31,494 bases of DNA from Seison nebaliae (GCA_023231475.1 JALJEE010001361.1:1-31494); one strand, 5' to 3'. Numbered from the stretch's first letter, positions 13,601 to 24,113 are shown. Notes: generated by a model from the letters alone, not told the origin. Translations and numbers: made by a program.

Positions 13601-15613
13601 GGTTTCTTCTGGAACAAAGTATAAATAGAAACTTTTAATTCCATCAGCAATCGACATTATTATTGAATGATAAGTAAGTATGGAAGCGAAAAGATATCTC
13701 TTCTCTGATAAATAAGTAAATTTGATGATGATAATGTTGATTTATTGATGCGTCAGGATACCAATTCCCAATACCATTCCAACTTGATCATTATTCTTCT
13801 ATTATTCCTATTCCTCTTAAGAGTCTTCATGAATAGTCCTCTTACCATTCTCTCGTCGTTTCGACGGATGTACAATGAGTCGAAGGAAAGATGAAGATAG
13901 AAAGAATTATGTTCTCCCCCCTTCAAACTGAAAAGAGGAATGAATGAATGAATCAGTGAAAAGAAGAAAGAATCGAATTGAGATAATTTATTTCCGGTGA
14001 TGATCGCTTCGTATTGATTTGGAGAGCAATATTTCATTAAGGTTCTTTGGTTACGTAATCGAAGGTAAGTAGAAACAATAAAAAAAGTGAACAATCAACA
14101 GAGAATTGATGGAAAGGAGAAATAGTTTCCAGAAGGAAATTGTTTTTGTATCTCCACTACAATTAATGTGCCAGTTAGAGATAGACAATATTATGAAATT
14201 AAATGATTGTCATTTGATCAATATGAAATGTATTCTCAAATAAAAGATGTTACACATTTATGACACATTTGTTCGAAATGAAATTGGAACATTTCTCATT
14301 TTTCATCAATATACGTACGTCCTCCTATCTCGACATACAGACGTGCCCGCCTTTGTCGACTATCGCCCTATAACATAATAATGAATTATGATGAGAGTGT
14401 GTTAAGAACATATGCGTACTACTATCATCAGCATCACCACCACCACTACCAGATATGTACGTCGTAGTCGACCTATGTAGTCGATAGTTGAGCTCACAAT
14501 AAATCAAAGATAATTGGAATAAATTTATATTCTTCTTCTACTACATTCCACTTTTCCTTTCTTCCCAATTGAACGAGGATAATTTTATGTTCCGAAATGT
14601 GTGCATTCATTTTCAAAAAAAATAAATTCGTTCAAATTCATCTCACATCAATATCTTCTCCAATATCTGATTATGAGTCAATGAATTTCCTACTTTTCTT
14701 TAGGGAGAAATGGTAGATGAATTTTACTAGACTAGTTGGCTGTTCTGGAAGATATTTTATGAAAAGGTTTATTCTCAAAAGGAAATGAATCGAGTCTCAA
14801 CATTATTATTTGGATTGTATACAGATTCACAAACTTTTCTCTAATTCCATATTCTTTCCATAATTTCCTTATTCATAACTCAAATTGTAGATTTTCAATA
14901 ATAAAAAATGAATAATAATAATTACGTTGATTATTATTTATCAGTTTTATCTACTTCTCTCACACAATAACATACATAATGTTCGGCGATTTAATCTATA
15001 ACTCATTTAATATGCACTTGAATTTATGCAAATCTAGTGCAAATTTATTTTCTTCTCAATAATTGTTTAACACTGAACATTCTACTTCTTTCTCCTTTAC
15101 ACAAATTTCATAATTAAGTTAAAATTTATTCCTTCAATTTTATCGTCTTTCTAAATTCATTTTATTCTCTCCTAATTCCTCCCCTAACAATTAATCGACT
15201 TTTTTTTTTAAATTAGTTTTATTATAATTAGTTATTGTCCGATTGGGAGAAGTTGAATGAAAAATGATTTGAATTAAGTTGAATTAATAATTCATTTTAG
15301 TTGTCAGATACATCGTTAATTTTCTTTGAACAACAACAATAAGAAGTTGGCTTTAATCGGGAAATTATAATCGAAATTTCCGTTCATTTTGACGATTAAT
15401 GGGAAGAGTGTGAGAGAAGATTAATTTGAACGTGAATGGATGAAAGAATATTTAAGTTAAGCGCAAAAAAGAAAGAAAGTTGAAAAAACTTTTCTTTTCA
15501 CATTTCAATTGAACGATGACTCATATATTAAAGTTATTGTGAGGGAATTAATTAGAATGAAATTTTGTTGAGAATCGTCTCGAATAAAATTCGTTTCCTT
15601 CACCACATCCAAT
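10606..15613. other. Gene-poor 5-kb stretch upstream of PACS
   Basis: AT-rich DNA with many T and A runs. Open frames are short: 12104-12322 (-), 12440-12628 (+), 12702-12890 (-), and 13753-14094 (-), the last lacking an ATG at its open end. None has a recognisable motif. Two G-rich runs stand out, at 13343-13361 and 13479-13489. In a window where other genes are separated by 0.1-0.5 kb, the size suggests a regulatory region, unrecognised non-coding RNA genes or old repeats. No tRNA, rRNA or PACS N-terminal exon was found. Confidence 0.4.
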
Positions 15614-18600
15614 ATGATGATGCGTTCATTGATAATGAATAAAGACAATCCAATTTACAATTCAATTAATGAGAAGAATGATGAAGTGTCAACTGATCGA
15701 TCGTTATGTGTATCGAACGATTCCCAATCGATAATCGATCCATCTGATCAATATTATCGGAAAGTTCGATTACAATTAGGAATTGATCATGCCAGATGTC
15801 ACCATTCTATGACCACAACGACGACAGAAACGAATCAGATAAATAAACAGACATGTCTCCAAATGAATAATTCGATAAATAATTCATTGAAATCACTTCT
15901 ATCGAAGAAGAATCAGAAGAATTCACTCACTTCCATCAACTCTTTGAAACATTTCGTCTTTCCTCTAATCGATTATGAGATTAATGACAAGAATCTCGAT
16001 ACGATTATCCAAACGAATCCCATCGAGAAATTCCAAAGGAAATTTAAGTCGTTCGCTTCTCGAATGACACATCGACGTAGTTCCTATCCCGTTTCGACGA
16101 AGAAATCCATTTCAACTACCATATTTCCGTCATGTCTCTCCGAAGAAGATATTCAACGACGCGATATCAGATCAGCAGCAACTACATCATTCGATGATCT
16201 TGATGATGATGTTGACGACGATGAGGATGATGAAGATGAAGATTGTTCCACCAGTTTAGATGATGAAGATGATTTAAATGCAAATTTAGATGAAGAAGAC
16301 GACGATGATGACACTTTCGGAAATAATGATTTCAAATGTATTTCTAGTCAAAATTGTAAAAAAAATATTCAAACAAAAAATTTATTTTCTTGTAGTAAAA
16401 CATCAGAAATCGATCATAAGAATTACACTTCCGCCAGTGACATATCAGAAGCGGAACAGAGAAAGAAAGAACCAATTCGACAATTAGATAATATGTCAAT
16501 TACATCGTTACCACATCCAATGTTGAAACCATTTTATAATCATTCTTCTAATAAACTCCAACAACATCAACAACATCAACAACAACAATCAAAATATTAT
16601 TTTTCCTCATCAACAACATTAAATTCTTCAGCATCGACAGTAGCAGAAATGGAGGAGAAGAAGAAAAAGAAGAATAAAATGTATTCACCGAAAAAAAAGA
16701 AATTGATACCTCCTCGATCGAATGGTGAGAGAATGAAAGAGAAGAAGATTTTGAGAGAATTGAATGTATCAAATGACGAAGGAATTGAGAAGGAAGAGAA
16801 TTTAGATGAGAATTCGAATGGGAAACGAAATACATTTTTGGAAAAGACTGAAAGTAAATCCATTTCGAATCGATTTGAATTAGCGAAATTTCATTTGAAA
16901 ATGTTAAAAAATGATAATCTTTCAACAAACTTCTCACGTCGTATACGTGATAATCTCAAATCAAAAATTATCACATCAGAACCACCACCACCACCGCCGT
17001 CTTCATCAACAACAACAACAACAAATAAATTTCGTTCGTCGACACATTGGTCGAATTTGTTTGATGTGAATCGTTTCCAACCGATTACTAATTCGTTAAG
17101 TTTAGACGAATCATTAGTGACATCTGGAGAAAATGAAAAATTAGTTGAAAAGAAAACGAAAAATCGATTAAAAAATCGTTTAACTTTCATTCCATCGAAT
17201 TCATCGAAAGACAATTCAAATCAGTCTCAACAAATTATTCGGATTAAAATGTCAGATGAAGATGATGAAGGAGAACACACACAAGATGATGATGATGAAG
17301 AAGAAGATTTGGATGATGAAGACGAAGAGGAAGATGATTATAGTGATGAGAATAATGTGAATATTCGGAGACCGAGTACAAATCTTAAAGATGGAATTTT
17401 ATGGAAAAAGAATTTAAGAAAGAAATGGAAACGATTAAAACATCAACATTTCTCCTCCAATACTTTTGATTTGAAACAAAATTTGACTCTAAATCTTTCA
17501 CCGAATAATTCAGGAATTGATGGCGGTTCAGATGAAGATGATTTGTCATCGTCATCCGGTTCTAAACGAAGTCGGGACACAATTATTTGGCGATTATTCT
17601 CCTCTCAGAAACGATGTGAATATACGAAGATCATTTTGATTTGTCGCGAATTCTTCCAAACGATTCAGTTCGTTAATTTCCGTTCGCAAAATGAACAGAT
17701 TAAATATATTATTTGTTTGAAACGAATCCGATTTAGTAGTGAATGGATTCGATTCATTCATTCATATTTATACATCATCCGTCAACTGAAACAATTGAAT
17801 GGTGTAAAAATATTTTTTGTGAACGATGATTTTGATGGGGAACCGGATTGGCTCCAATTCCTTTCCACTTATCAACAGAATGAGAATGATCGTCCATTGA
17901 CGATTGTCGGCGATTTTATCGTTCTACATCATCTCGCCCAATTGAATGATCGTCCACGAATTTTTTTTATTCCCATAATAAAATTCCTGTATGGATTTAA
18001 TGCGGCAGATATCGATGAATATTTCTTGAGTAAATTATCGAAATTTTCGAAATTTTATGAGGAAATAGATTCGTTGAAATTGATGATATGGAAAGAAGAA
18101 TTGATTAGATTAATGAAGGAAAATGAAATTTTGAATAAATTGAATGATTTGTTCAATCTCATTCAAACGAAATTAGCTAATCGATTATTGGAAATCATCA
18201 AAACATCCTCTTTCCATGACGAGCCTATTCAACTACCAATTAAACAGATCAACATGACAATGTATGCAAATACGAATCATTTAAGAAATCGAAAGAATTT
18301 ACGTCATCGAATTGCATCATCACATCTCCGAATGATACCAACAGTTTTCTCTAGGAAATTCATTTGTTCAGTCGATATAATTCAACAAGTAAGTCAGAAA
18401 CTTCTTCGACAACAACTTCAATCATCATCTAACAATTTCATATCAATCTCTTCCAACTTGTCAACATCATTTCATTTACCTGTTTCATTCAAACAACATT
18501 CTCCTCTTCAACATCTCATTCAATTCATTCGAAATCAATCAAAATTGAATACGATCAACGATCAGAATGACGAAAGGAAATCTGTTCGACGTTATTCCAC

Positions 18601-20326
18601 TTCACAATTCACTTCCAAATCTTTAAATGTATTTAGTGGAATGAATTTTGAATCATTTCTATACGTTTTCTGTCATAATGTTCAACGAAAAAAAGGACGA
18701 CAACCATTCCGTTTAGCTGCTCATTATCCAATAGATTTGATGGCCAATTTGGAGTATGAACAAATGAAGAAAGATGATGAGAAATTATTGAACGAATCGT
18801 CAACTGTTACCAAGAAAGGTATTTTCCCTCATATTCACATCGATATTGATTATGGAACGAAAGATCTCATGTTCCAAACAACTAATCTCTTCCAATTTAT
18901 CATCGATAACGATATTCTATTTAAACAATTATCACGTTCCAGATTCCATTTGTTGTATCAGAAGATATTTTATCAATATCTCAAATTGAATCGATATCAT
19001 TCGATGGAGAATAATGAAATGATCAATCAATTTAAATTTAATATAAAAAAACTGAATTCTTCAATTATTCTTAATAAAGAAATGAATGGGAAATTGAATA
19101 ATACTTTATTATCCAATTTTGTCAATTCACAAAATTCGAATGATAATTCTGAAGAAAGGAAGATCGATCGATCTTGTATCATTAATCTATTCCAATTCCT
19201 TTTGCAACAATTGTCGAAGGATTCGAATCAATTCGCTTACTTTTCTAATTTCAATTATCTCATCATTCTCATTATAGATGAATATTTTCGTTGTACTCAA
19301 TTACGTTCATTAATCTATTCGGAATTCTCATCAACAACATCATCCAATTTCTCATCAACTAATGAAATAACATCGTCATCTGTTCAACGTTATCGTCACA
19401 TGAATCGACATGCTCCAAAATCGGCAGACTATTTAAAATTGACAGGAAATATTTTGGAGAAGAAAAATATTCAGTCGAAACTTCTCCCAAATGAATTGGA
19501 CAATGATCTCACGAATAGTACAAATACGAATTTATTGACATCTAATGGAATTGATGACGATGTAGGAATTATGGAATTATTCGCTCTCGATTTCAAAAAT
19601 TTATTTCAACCACGTTCACTTCGCACGTCCGTTTCGCCCATTCGACAATTATCATTTATGAAAACTTCATTCCTTTTTTCACCATCCATTCAATCCATCG
19701 ATTTTCATTTATCAGCGTTACTCTTCAACTGTCAACATGATCTCAATTCGTTGACGACGAGTGTCCATTCAATCAAACAATTCAAATGTACATCAACTAA
19801 CATTCTCTTATCAAATCGAAATCGTTCGTTCGATCGTATAAATAATCGAATTAGACGTCGAAATCAATTCAATCAACGTCTCAACATTCTCAAACATTTC
19901 AATCCATCAACATTCACCTCCTCCTCCACATTCTCTCCCAATTTCAACAGCGAAAAAAAAGTGAATCATCACCATCACAACGACAATACGAATCAGATGT
20001 CATTGAATTTCAAGAACATTCAATTAATGCAAAATTTCCATAAAGTCACCAATCAGCGAATGAATAAAACGCGAAAGTTGGTGAATGAAAAGAAAGTTCA
20101 GTACAAAAACAATTCAACACACGATAACAGAAAATCATCATCGATGAGAAGTTTGGCGATAACTTTATCGATCGATGGACAGTTGATACACAATGTGAAA
20201 TATTTCACAATAAGTGCATCATCAAATTCGAACACATCTACCAACTTGTCCACCCAATTCAATGAGAATAATGTAAATGATTCCTTATTTCTCTATACAC
20301 CATCATCAATTTCATCTCCTCTTTAA
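15614..20326 (+). CDS. PACS: Divergent PACS-family sorting protein, single exon
   Basis: PACS proteins link acidic-cluster cargo such as furin to AP-1 for retrieval to the trans-Golgi network. This 1570-residue frame carries weak but collinear PACS landmarks: FQRKFKSFASRM (about residue 140), SEEDIQ and an acidic run (193-236), SLPHPMLKPFY (about 298), a second acidic run (547-580), and VKIFF..EPDWLQF (about 735-748). These continue with FFIPI, QLPI (about 872), LNFKNIQL (about 1463) and the C-terminal SIDGQLIHNVKYF (about 1518). Poly-Gln/His, Pro, Ser and Thr tracts separate them. The N-terminal cargo-binding (FBR) domain of PACS is not visible; the first 138 residues are low-complexity. The protein is about 600 residues longer than the vertebrate proteins. 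The start is the first of two adjacent ATGs. The identification rests on short motifs in the right order and would need a profile search to be firm. Confidence 0.72.
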   Translation: MMMRSLIMNKDNPIYNSINEKNDEVSTDRSLCVSNDSQSIIDPSDQYYRKVRLQLGIDHARCHHSMTTTTTETNQINKQTCLQMNNSINNSLKSLLSKKNQKNSLTSINSLKHFVFPLIDYEINDKNLDTIIQTNPIEKFQRKFKSFASRMTHRRSSYPVSTKKSISTTIFPSCLSEEDIQRRDIRSAATTSFDDLDDDVDDDEDDEDEDCSTSLDDEDDLNANLDEEDDDDDTFGNNDFKCISSQNCKKNIQTKNLFSCSKTSEIDHKNYTSASDISEAEQRKKEPIRQLDNMSITSLPHPMLKPFYNHSSNKLQQHQQHQQQQSKYYFSSSTTLNSSASTVAEMEEKKKKKNKMYSPKKKKLIPPRSNGERMKEKKILRELNVSNDEGIEKEENLDENSNGKRNTFLEKTESKSISNRFELAKFHLKMLKNDNLSTNFSRRIRDNLKSKIITSEPPPPPPSSSTTTTTNKFRSSTHWSNLFDVNRFQPITNSLSLDESLVTSGENEKLVEKKTKNRLKNRLTFIPSNSSKDNSNQSQQIIRIKMSDEDDEGEHTQDDDDEEEDLDDEDEEEDDYSDENNVNIRRPSTNLKDGILWKKNLRKKWKRLKHQHFSSNTFDLKQNLTLNLSPNNSGIDGGSDEDDLSSSSGSKRSRDTIIWRLFSSQKRCEYTKIILICREFFQTIQFVNFRSQNEQIKYIICLKRIRFSSEWIRFIHSYLYIIRQLKQLNGVKIFFVNDDFDGEPDWLQFLSTYQQNENDRPLTIVGDFIVLHHLAQLNDRPRIFFIPIIKFLYGFNAADIDEYFLSKLSKFSKFYEEIDSLKLMIWKEELIRLMKENEILNKLNDLFNLIQTKLANRLLEIIKTSSFHDEPIQLPIKQINMTMYANTNHLRNRKNLRHRIASSHLRMIPTVFSRKFICSVDIIQQVSQKLLRQQLQSSSNNFISISSNLSTSFHLPVSFKQHSPLQHLIQFIRNQSKLNTINDQNDERKSVRRYSTSQFTSKSLNVFSGMNFESFLYVFCHNVQRKKGRQPFRLAAHYPIDLMANLEYEQMKKDDEKLLNESSTVTKKGIFPHIHIDIDYGTKDLMFQTTNLFQFIIDNDILFKQLSRSRFHLLYQKIFYQYLKLNRYHSMENNEMINQFKFNIKKLNSSIILNKEMNGKLNNTLLSNFVNSQNSNDNSEERKIDRSCIINLFQFLLQQLSKDSNQFAYFSNFNYLIILIIDEYFRCTQLRSLIYSEFSSTTSSNFSSTNEITSSSVQRYRHMNRHAPKSADYLKLTGNILEKKNIQSKLLPNELDNDLTNSTNTNLLTSNGIDDDVGIMELFALDFKNLFQPRSLRTSVSPIRQLSFMKTSFLFSPSIQSIDFHLSALLFNCQHDLNSLTTSVHSIKQFKCTSTNILLSNRNRSFDRINNRIRRRNQFNQRLNILKHFNPSTFTSSSTFSPNFNSEKKVNHHHHNDNTNQMSLNFKNIQLMQNFHKVTNQRMNKTRKLVNEKKVQYKNNSTHDNRKSSSMRSLAITLSIDGQLIHNVKYFTISASSNSNTSTNLSTQFNENNVNDSLFLYTPSSISSPL
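16559..16588 (+). repeat. CAA/CAT microsatellite coding for Gln/His
   Basis: Trinucleotide tract CAACATCAACAACATCAACA and beyond inside the PACS frame, giving a Gln-His run at about residue 316. It is the type of tract that expands and contracts by slippage. Confidence 0.6.
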
Positions 20327-21336
20327 TTTAATCATCTCTTCACTCTCAAGGCATATGCATCATTCGTCAACTTATATAAAGTTCGCCTAATTTATTCAAT
20401 TGAACAAAATTCAAATCATTTTCATTTATATAATTATGTGTCAGATCTACTTTCTATTTCGTTTACGTTGTACATTCTTCCGACTATATTCCTCCAAATT
20501 CTAATTCCACTTTCATCTTCAAACTATTTTCGATTGATAATCACTTCCCCCTTTTTTTTAGTATAACAATTCTTCCAAATTCATCTTCTCCTCAGTATTA
20601 TCGTCTTCTTCCCTTATTATCCATCTATTTCATCCATAGACTAATTGTTAAACAATTGAATGATTTGAATTATATTAAATTTTCCTTCAAATTTTTTTCT
20701 CAACTCTTTCAATTCTAAATAATTTATCTATAATAATCTAATATAGTGATGTCCAAATGGTAACAAAAACGAAGAGCTCTAAAACGATGTTATAGAGGAA
20801 GAGAAAAAAATCCAGACTCTCGTTTTTGTCTCGTATACATACACTATTTGTTCTATTTTGACCAAAAACAGAATGGTCAGTAAGCGACAAACAGAATGGT
20901 CGAAATATTCCCTCACTTTTTGAAAATAGGACAATCTGCCATAGGGCAAAAAGGTGGAAAATTAGGTAATTTAAAATTTATAAACGGGCAATGTAAAAAC
21001 TGAACAAAAATATAATCAAAAAATATACAACCTAACGAATATTCAGATTTCCTATCAAAATCATTTTCGTTTAGTTTGTGACTACCAATTAATATTAATA
21101 TTATTAATATTAATAAATTCATGTATCAAATAAGTAGAAGGGAAATTTTCATTAAGATTAACCATATCACAAGTCCTTGTCGAATTCATCATATTCAACT
21201 TATTACAAACATCGAATTATTATTTTCCTATAATATTGTTAGTAGAGATGGTGTGAACATGATAAATTTGTGATTTGTGAACAGATATAGATTGACATAT
21301 GTCAATCAAATTGTGTGTCAACATTGTCAAATTGTG
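20327..21336. other. Intergenic region after PACS
   Basis: No convincing gene. The segment holds a stem-forming inverted pair (AAAAACGA at about 20767 and TCGTTTTT at about 20821), a 13-bp direct repeat AAACAGAATGGTC (two copies within 20866-20901), and a perfect palindrome at 21290-21307. A 69-codon minus-strand frame (21122-20913) starts with a hydrophobic stretch that comes from an ATT/AAT low-complexity run, so it is not called. Confidence 0.35.
21290..21307. repeat. 18-bp perfect palindrome
   Basis: GATTGACATATGTCAATC reads the same on both strands. It lies 30 bp outside the proposed transposon end. It could be a dimeric factor site or an insertion footprint; its function is unknown. 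Confidence 0.6.
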
Positions 21337-22276
21337 ATAGGAGAGATATTTTTTTTTAGTGAAATTTCCGTCGGGATAAATTGAAAATTTGGTCGATCTC
21401 CTCTACGATCAGCGGTAAGAGATCTCTACGTTGCGTGAGACGTGTGTCCCATCGTTGTGGTGTTGGGAACGTGCATAAACACTGTGCTATGCAGGCCCCA
21501 ATATAACTGTATCGAGGTGCAGGGTACGTTATTTCGCAAATCTAAAATTTTCCAAAAGTAAAATTTTCCCGTGTTGAAAAATTTTTTAATGATAATTGTC
21601 CATGTTCGGTTGTGTCCGATTTTTAGACGCTATTTTTAGTCGAAAATTAACGAAATACTTAAAAAATGTTTCTTATACTTTTATCCATAAAATGAATAAT
21701 ATCGACGTTATTGATCTGAAATTTTAAATATAAGTTCAGAAACAATAGACGATCAATTTGAGATCCATTTCATAAAAATCGATTCAGAATTAGGTACCCT
21801 GCTGAGCGCTTAAAGAGCGCTTTTCTGTTACCAATTTTAATAAAAATATGTATTTTTGGGTTATCGATGATGCTGAAGAACATAGAGTAATTTAAATTTT
21901 CCAATCAAATAAAATTTCTTAGATAATGCAAAAATACCCTTTTCGAACAATGCTGAATAATTACGTCATTATTGGACATATTAAAAAAAAATTTATAGTA
22001 TGTATCACTTTTTCATGCGAAACACGATTATTTTACTTAAATTTAGTTATTTTTAAAATTTATTGACCTAAAATAGTATTTTCGATTATGAAAAATATGA
22101 CGACGATATTTAAATTTACTTTTCTCGAAGTTAGAATTATAGGAAAGAGCTGGAATTGGGCTATCTAACTGTATGCTCCCTTAAACATATAATACTATTT
22201 GAAGAAAGTTATGAGCATTTAAAAAATATCGAATTTTGTCCGATTACTTTTGAATACAGCTGTATATCTCTCCTAT
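21337..22276. mobile_element. Possible non-autonomous Tc1/mariner-type element
   Basis: A 13-bp perfect inverted repeat, ATAGGAGAGATAT, occurs at 21337-21349 and, reversed, at 22264-22276. Inside it, similarity continues imperfectly for about 40 bp (TCGG, AAATT and ATTT in matching register). The right end, read inward, has the look of mariner arms (CAGCTGTATTCAAAAGTAAT then CGGAC). TA dinucleotides sit at both outer ends. No transposase frame lies within the 0.94 kb, so it would be a MITE or deletion derivative. A second short inverted pair (GCAGGGTAC 21519-21527 and GTACCCTGC 21794-21802) and a GC-rich core lie inside. No other copy was seen in the window to prove mobility. Confidence 0.4.
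21391..21530. other. GC-rich island, possibly structured RNA
   Basis: By count 72 of 140 bases are G or C, against roughly 30 percent around it, and no protein frame explains this. It includes the palindrome AGAGATCTCT, a hairpin TGCATA/TATGCA with a 10-base loop (about 21472-21493), and a GGTAAG string at about 21414. It was compared by eye with tRNA, 5S, U1, U2, U4, U5, U6 and SRP RNA and matches none. It may be a non-coding RNA gene or simply the core of the surrounding repeat. Confidence 0.3.
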
Positions 22277-22794
22277 GTTTTCGATGACAGGAGGTTGCCT
22301 GATGGATTTGGAAGAATCGTTGAAGAATAATCAAATTTTTAAGCAGTCAAAGTAGAAAAGAGAAAATAAAACAAAAAAACATTCTTCTTGTTCATTTAAG
22401 AAAAAGTTCCTTCCGGTTTACATGGCGGTTTTTAGAGATAGAATCAGAATCAGTACGAGGTAAATTATGAAGAAAAAAAGATAACTTCTCGAAAAGTTAT
22501 TGAAAATAAAATCTCTACTCTTCGCAATATAGTACGTGGAATAAATATATTGGTTAACTTCAGTCCTTTTTTAGACGAAATTGGTTGATTGTTGTTTACA
22601 ACCATTACTAGAAGGACGGAAAATATACTTTTCGATTGACAACATAAGAGTTCAACTTACAATTTGTAGTTCCCTTTTTTGAAAAAAATATTGACGTATT
22701 TTCTTTCTATTAAAAAATTAGCGAAAAAACAATTTCTGAAAAGTTTCCTTTTAAATTAATACATATTGAATTGGGTATCTTAGCGCCATTTTTC
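22277..22794. other. Intergenic, nothing recognised
   Basis: AT-rich DNA between the possible transposon and the end of the minus-strand gene at 22795. It would hold that gene's 3' UTR, though no AATAAA hexamer was seen close to the stop. Confidence 0.35.
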
Positions 22795-24081
22795 TCACTC
22801 ACCCATTCCAAGTAATGCTTTTTTTGATTCAAATAATTTATATTTATCCTTTGGTAAGAACATTGGAGAATAATCGAAAAAAAATTCATTAGTTGGTTGC
22901 GGTGTATAGTTCTGTTTCCAATTATTTTCATCATCTGACACATCATCCAATTCGATAAAATCTAGCGTATCTGATTCTATTTCATTATTTGACATTTCCA
23001 TTGACTGGAATATCTTAGAATATGTTTCGTCTTTTTGATCAAATTTTTCCATGAAAAAAACTGGTCCATTGTTTTTATGTTCTGAAACTGTTCTGAAACT
23101 TGATGTGTCAAGTGACTTTTTTCTAACCATTTTAAGAAATGATCGTTCTACCGAAGTTTCATCTATCCCATCAATATCGTCAGGTCTTTTTATCGCTACG
23201 AAAGCTGATTCAATAGCAGAAGGGAAACATCGTTCATGTATTCTGGATTCATCATACATCCCTCCTTCAGTAATAACAAATTCAACTTCTTTTAATGGTT
23301 CTATTCTTTCTCCAATGGAAACATAAAATGATGATGGTTCTATAAACAGTTTTTCTTCAATATTCTCCCAAATATATCTAATGGTAGTGAAGTTTAAATA
23401 GTCTGATGTATCTCTTATTTCAGCTGGAAAAGCATTTTCATCTAGTTCATAAAAGTGAGGATCTTCATTTTTCCTCTTTGCTAATCTTTTTAAACGTTCT
23501 TTCTCAAATTTATATTCATTAGCCATACTAATATTTTCCAGATATTCTTTAATTTCGCTTCTTGTATGTATAGAAGGAAAGACGTTAGAGAAATCGAATA
23601 CTTTCATTGGAATATCGATTAATTCATTTCGATATAACCATAATTCCGAATTATTTTCGGCTAAATCTATATCTTCCTCTCTAATGTTATTTGATGGCTG
23701 GAAAGCATATGAAAACGGCGGTGGCTTATAATTGTCATATTCACGAAAGTCGGAATAATCAATAGTTACATCTTTAGGTTTGATAAAATTAGGACATTCC
23801 ATTATTGTTTCTTCTGGAATTTCTGCATCCAAATCCTCAATACTATCAAAATCATCAATACTTTCAACTTTTGAAATATTACGTTTGGAAGGTGGAACAT
23901 TCGTGAATTTTATGCAATTAGGATTAAATGTTGCATATGAAGTTGAAGAATATTCAACATGTTTTTCAGGCGTATCTTTCTTGAAAGAATAATCTTCGTG
24001 AACTTTTGACGGTTGTGTATATTGTGGCATGTTAAAATGTTTTGCATATTGTTTCGCATGGAAAGGATTTAAGGTAGCCAT
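22795..24081 (-). CDS. Unrecognised 428-residue acidic protein
   Basis: The frame starts at ATG 24081 (MATLNPFHAKQY); codons further upstream lack an ATG. The protein is acidic, Asp/Glu/Asn-rich, and has no signal peptide or membrane helix. Regions that look folded are about residues 140-260, with YRNELIDIPMKVFDFSNVFP, a charged helix KEYLENISMANEYKFEKERL and LNFTTIRYIWENIEEKLFI. A Ser/Asp-rich tail with DDVSDDENNW and FFFDYSPMF follows. Compositionally balanced sequence over 1.3 kb without stops supports a real gene. It lies 108 bp downstream of the F-box gene on the same strand. The stop overlaps a GGTGAGTG string resembling a splice donor, so a further 3' exon cannot be excluded. Confidence 0.6.
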   Translation of the reverse strand: MATLNPFHAKQYAKHFNMPQYTQPSKVHEDYSFKKDTPEKHVEYSSTSYATFNPNCIKFTNVPPSKRNISKVESIDDFDSIEDLDAEIPEETIMECPNFIKPKDVTIDYSDFREYDNYKPPPFSYAFQPSNNIREEDIDLAENNSELWLYRNELIDIPMKVFDFSNVFPSIHTRSEIKEYLENISMANEYKFEKERLKRLAKRKNEDPHFYELDENAFPAEIRDTSDYLNFTTIRYIWENIEEKLFIEPSSFYVSIGERIEPLKEVEFVITEGGMYDESRIHERCFPSAIESAFVAIKRPDDIDGIDETSVERSFLKMVRKKSLDTSSFRTVSEHKNNGPVFFMEKFDQKDETYSKIFQSMEMSNNEIESDTLDFIELDDVSDDENNWKQNYTPQPTNEFFFDYSPMFLPKDKYKLFESKKALLGMGE

Positions 24082-24107
24082 TGTGTTCAACTGGTTGATA
24101 ATGAAAT

Positions 24108-24113
24108 TTTATT
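24108..24113 (-). other. Polyadenylation signal of the F-box gene
   Basis: TTTATT on plus reads AATAAA on minus, 77 bp past the F-box stop and only 27 bp before the next ATG, so the two transcripts abut or overlap. Confidence 0.4.

Noticed and set aside
13753-14094. 113-codon minus-strand open frame
   Set aside because: It opens with TTG rather than ATG, the first ATG is 17 codons in, and the product resembles nothing known; likely chance.
16153-17214. Minus-strand Ser- and Val-rich frames opposite the PACS acidic and proline tracts
   Set aside because: They are antisense shadows of the Asp/Glu and Pro codon repeats in the long plus-strand frame.
20913-21122. 69-codon minus-strand frame with a hydrophobic start resembling a secreted peptide
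   Set aside because: The hydrophobic part is produced by an ATT/AAT low-complexity run; no conserved motif or promoter supports it.
21391-21530. Known structural RNA (tRNA, 5S, U snRNA, SRP) in the GC-rich island
   Set aside because: No tRNA B-box, no 5S internal control sequence, and none of the conserved U-snRNA or SRP strings were found on either strand.
22795-22810. GGTGAGTG at the stop of the 428-residue gene, a textbook splice donor
   Set aside because: Almost all other donors in this window are GTT, and no convincing downstream exon was found; treated as the true gene end, with the doubt noted in the entry.
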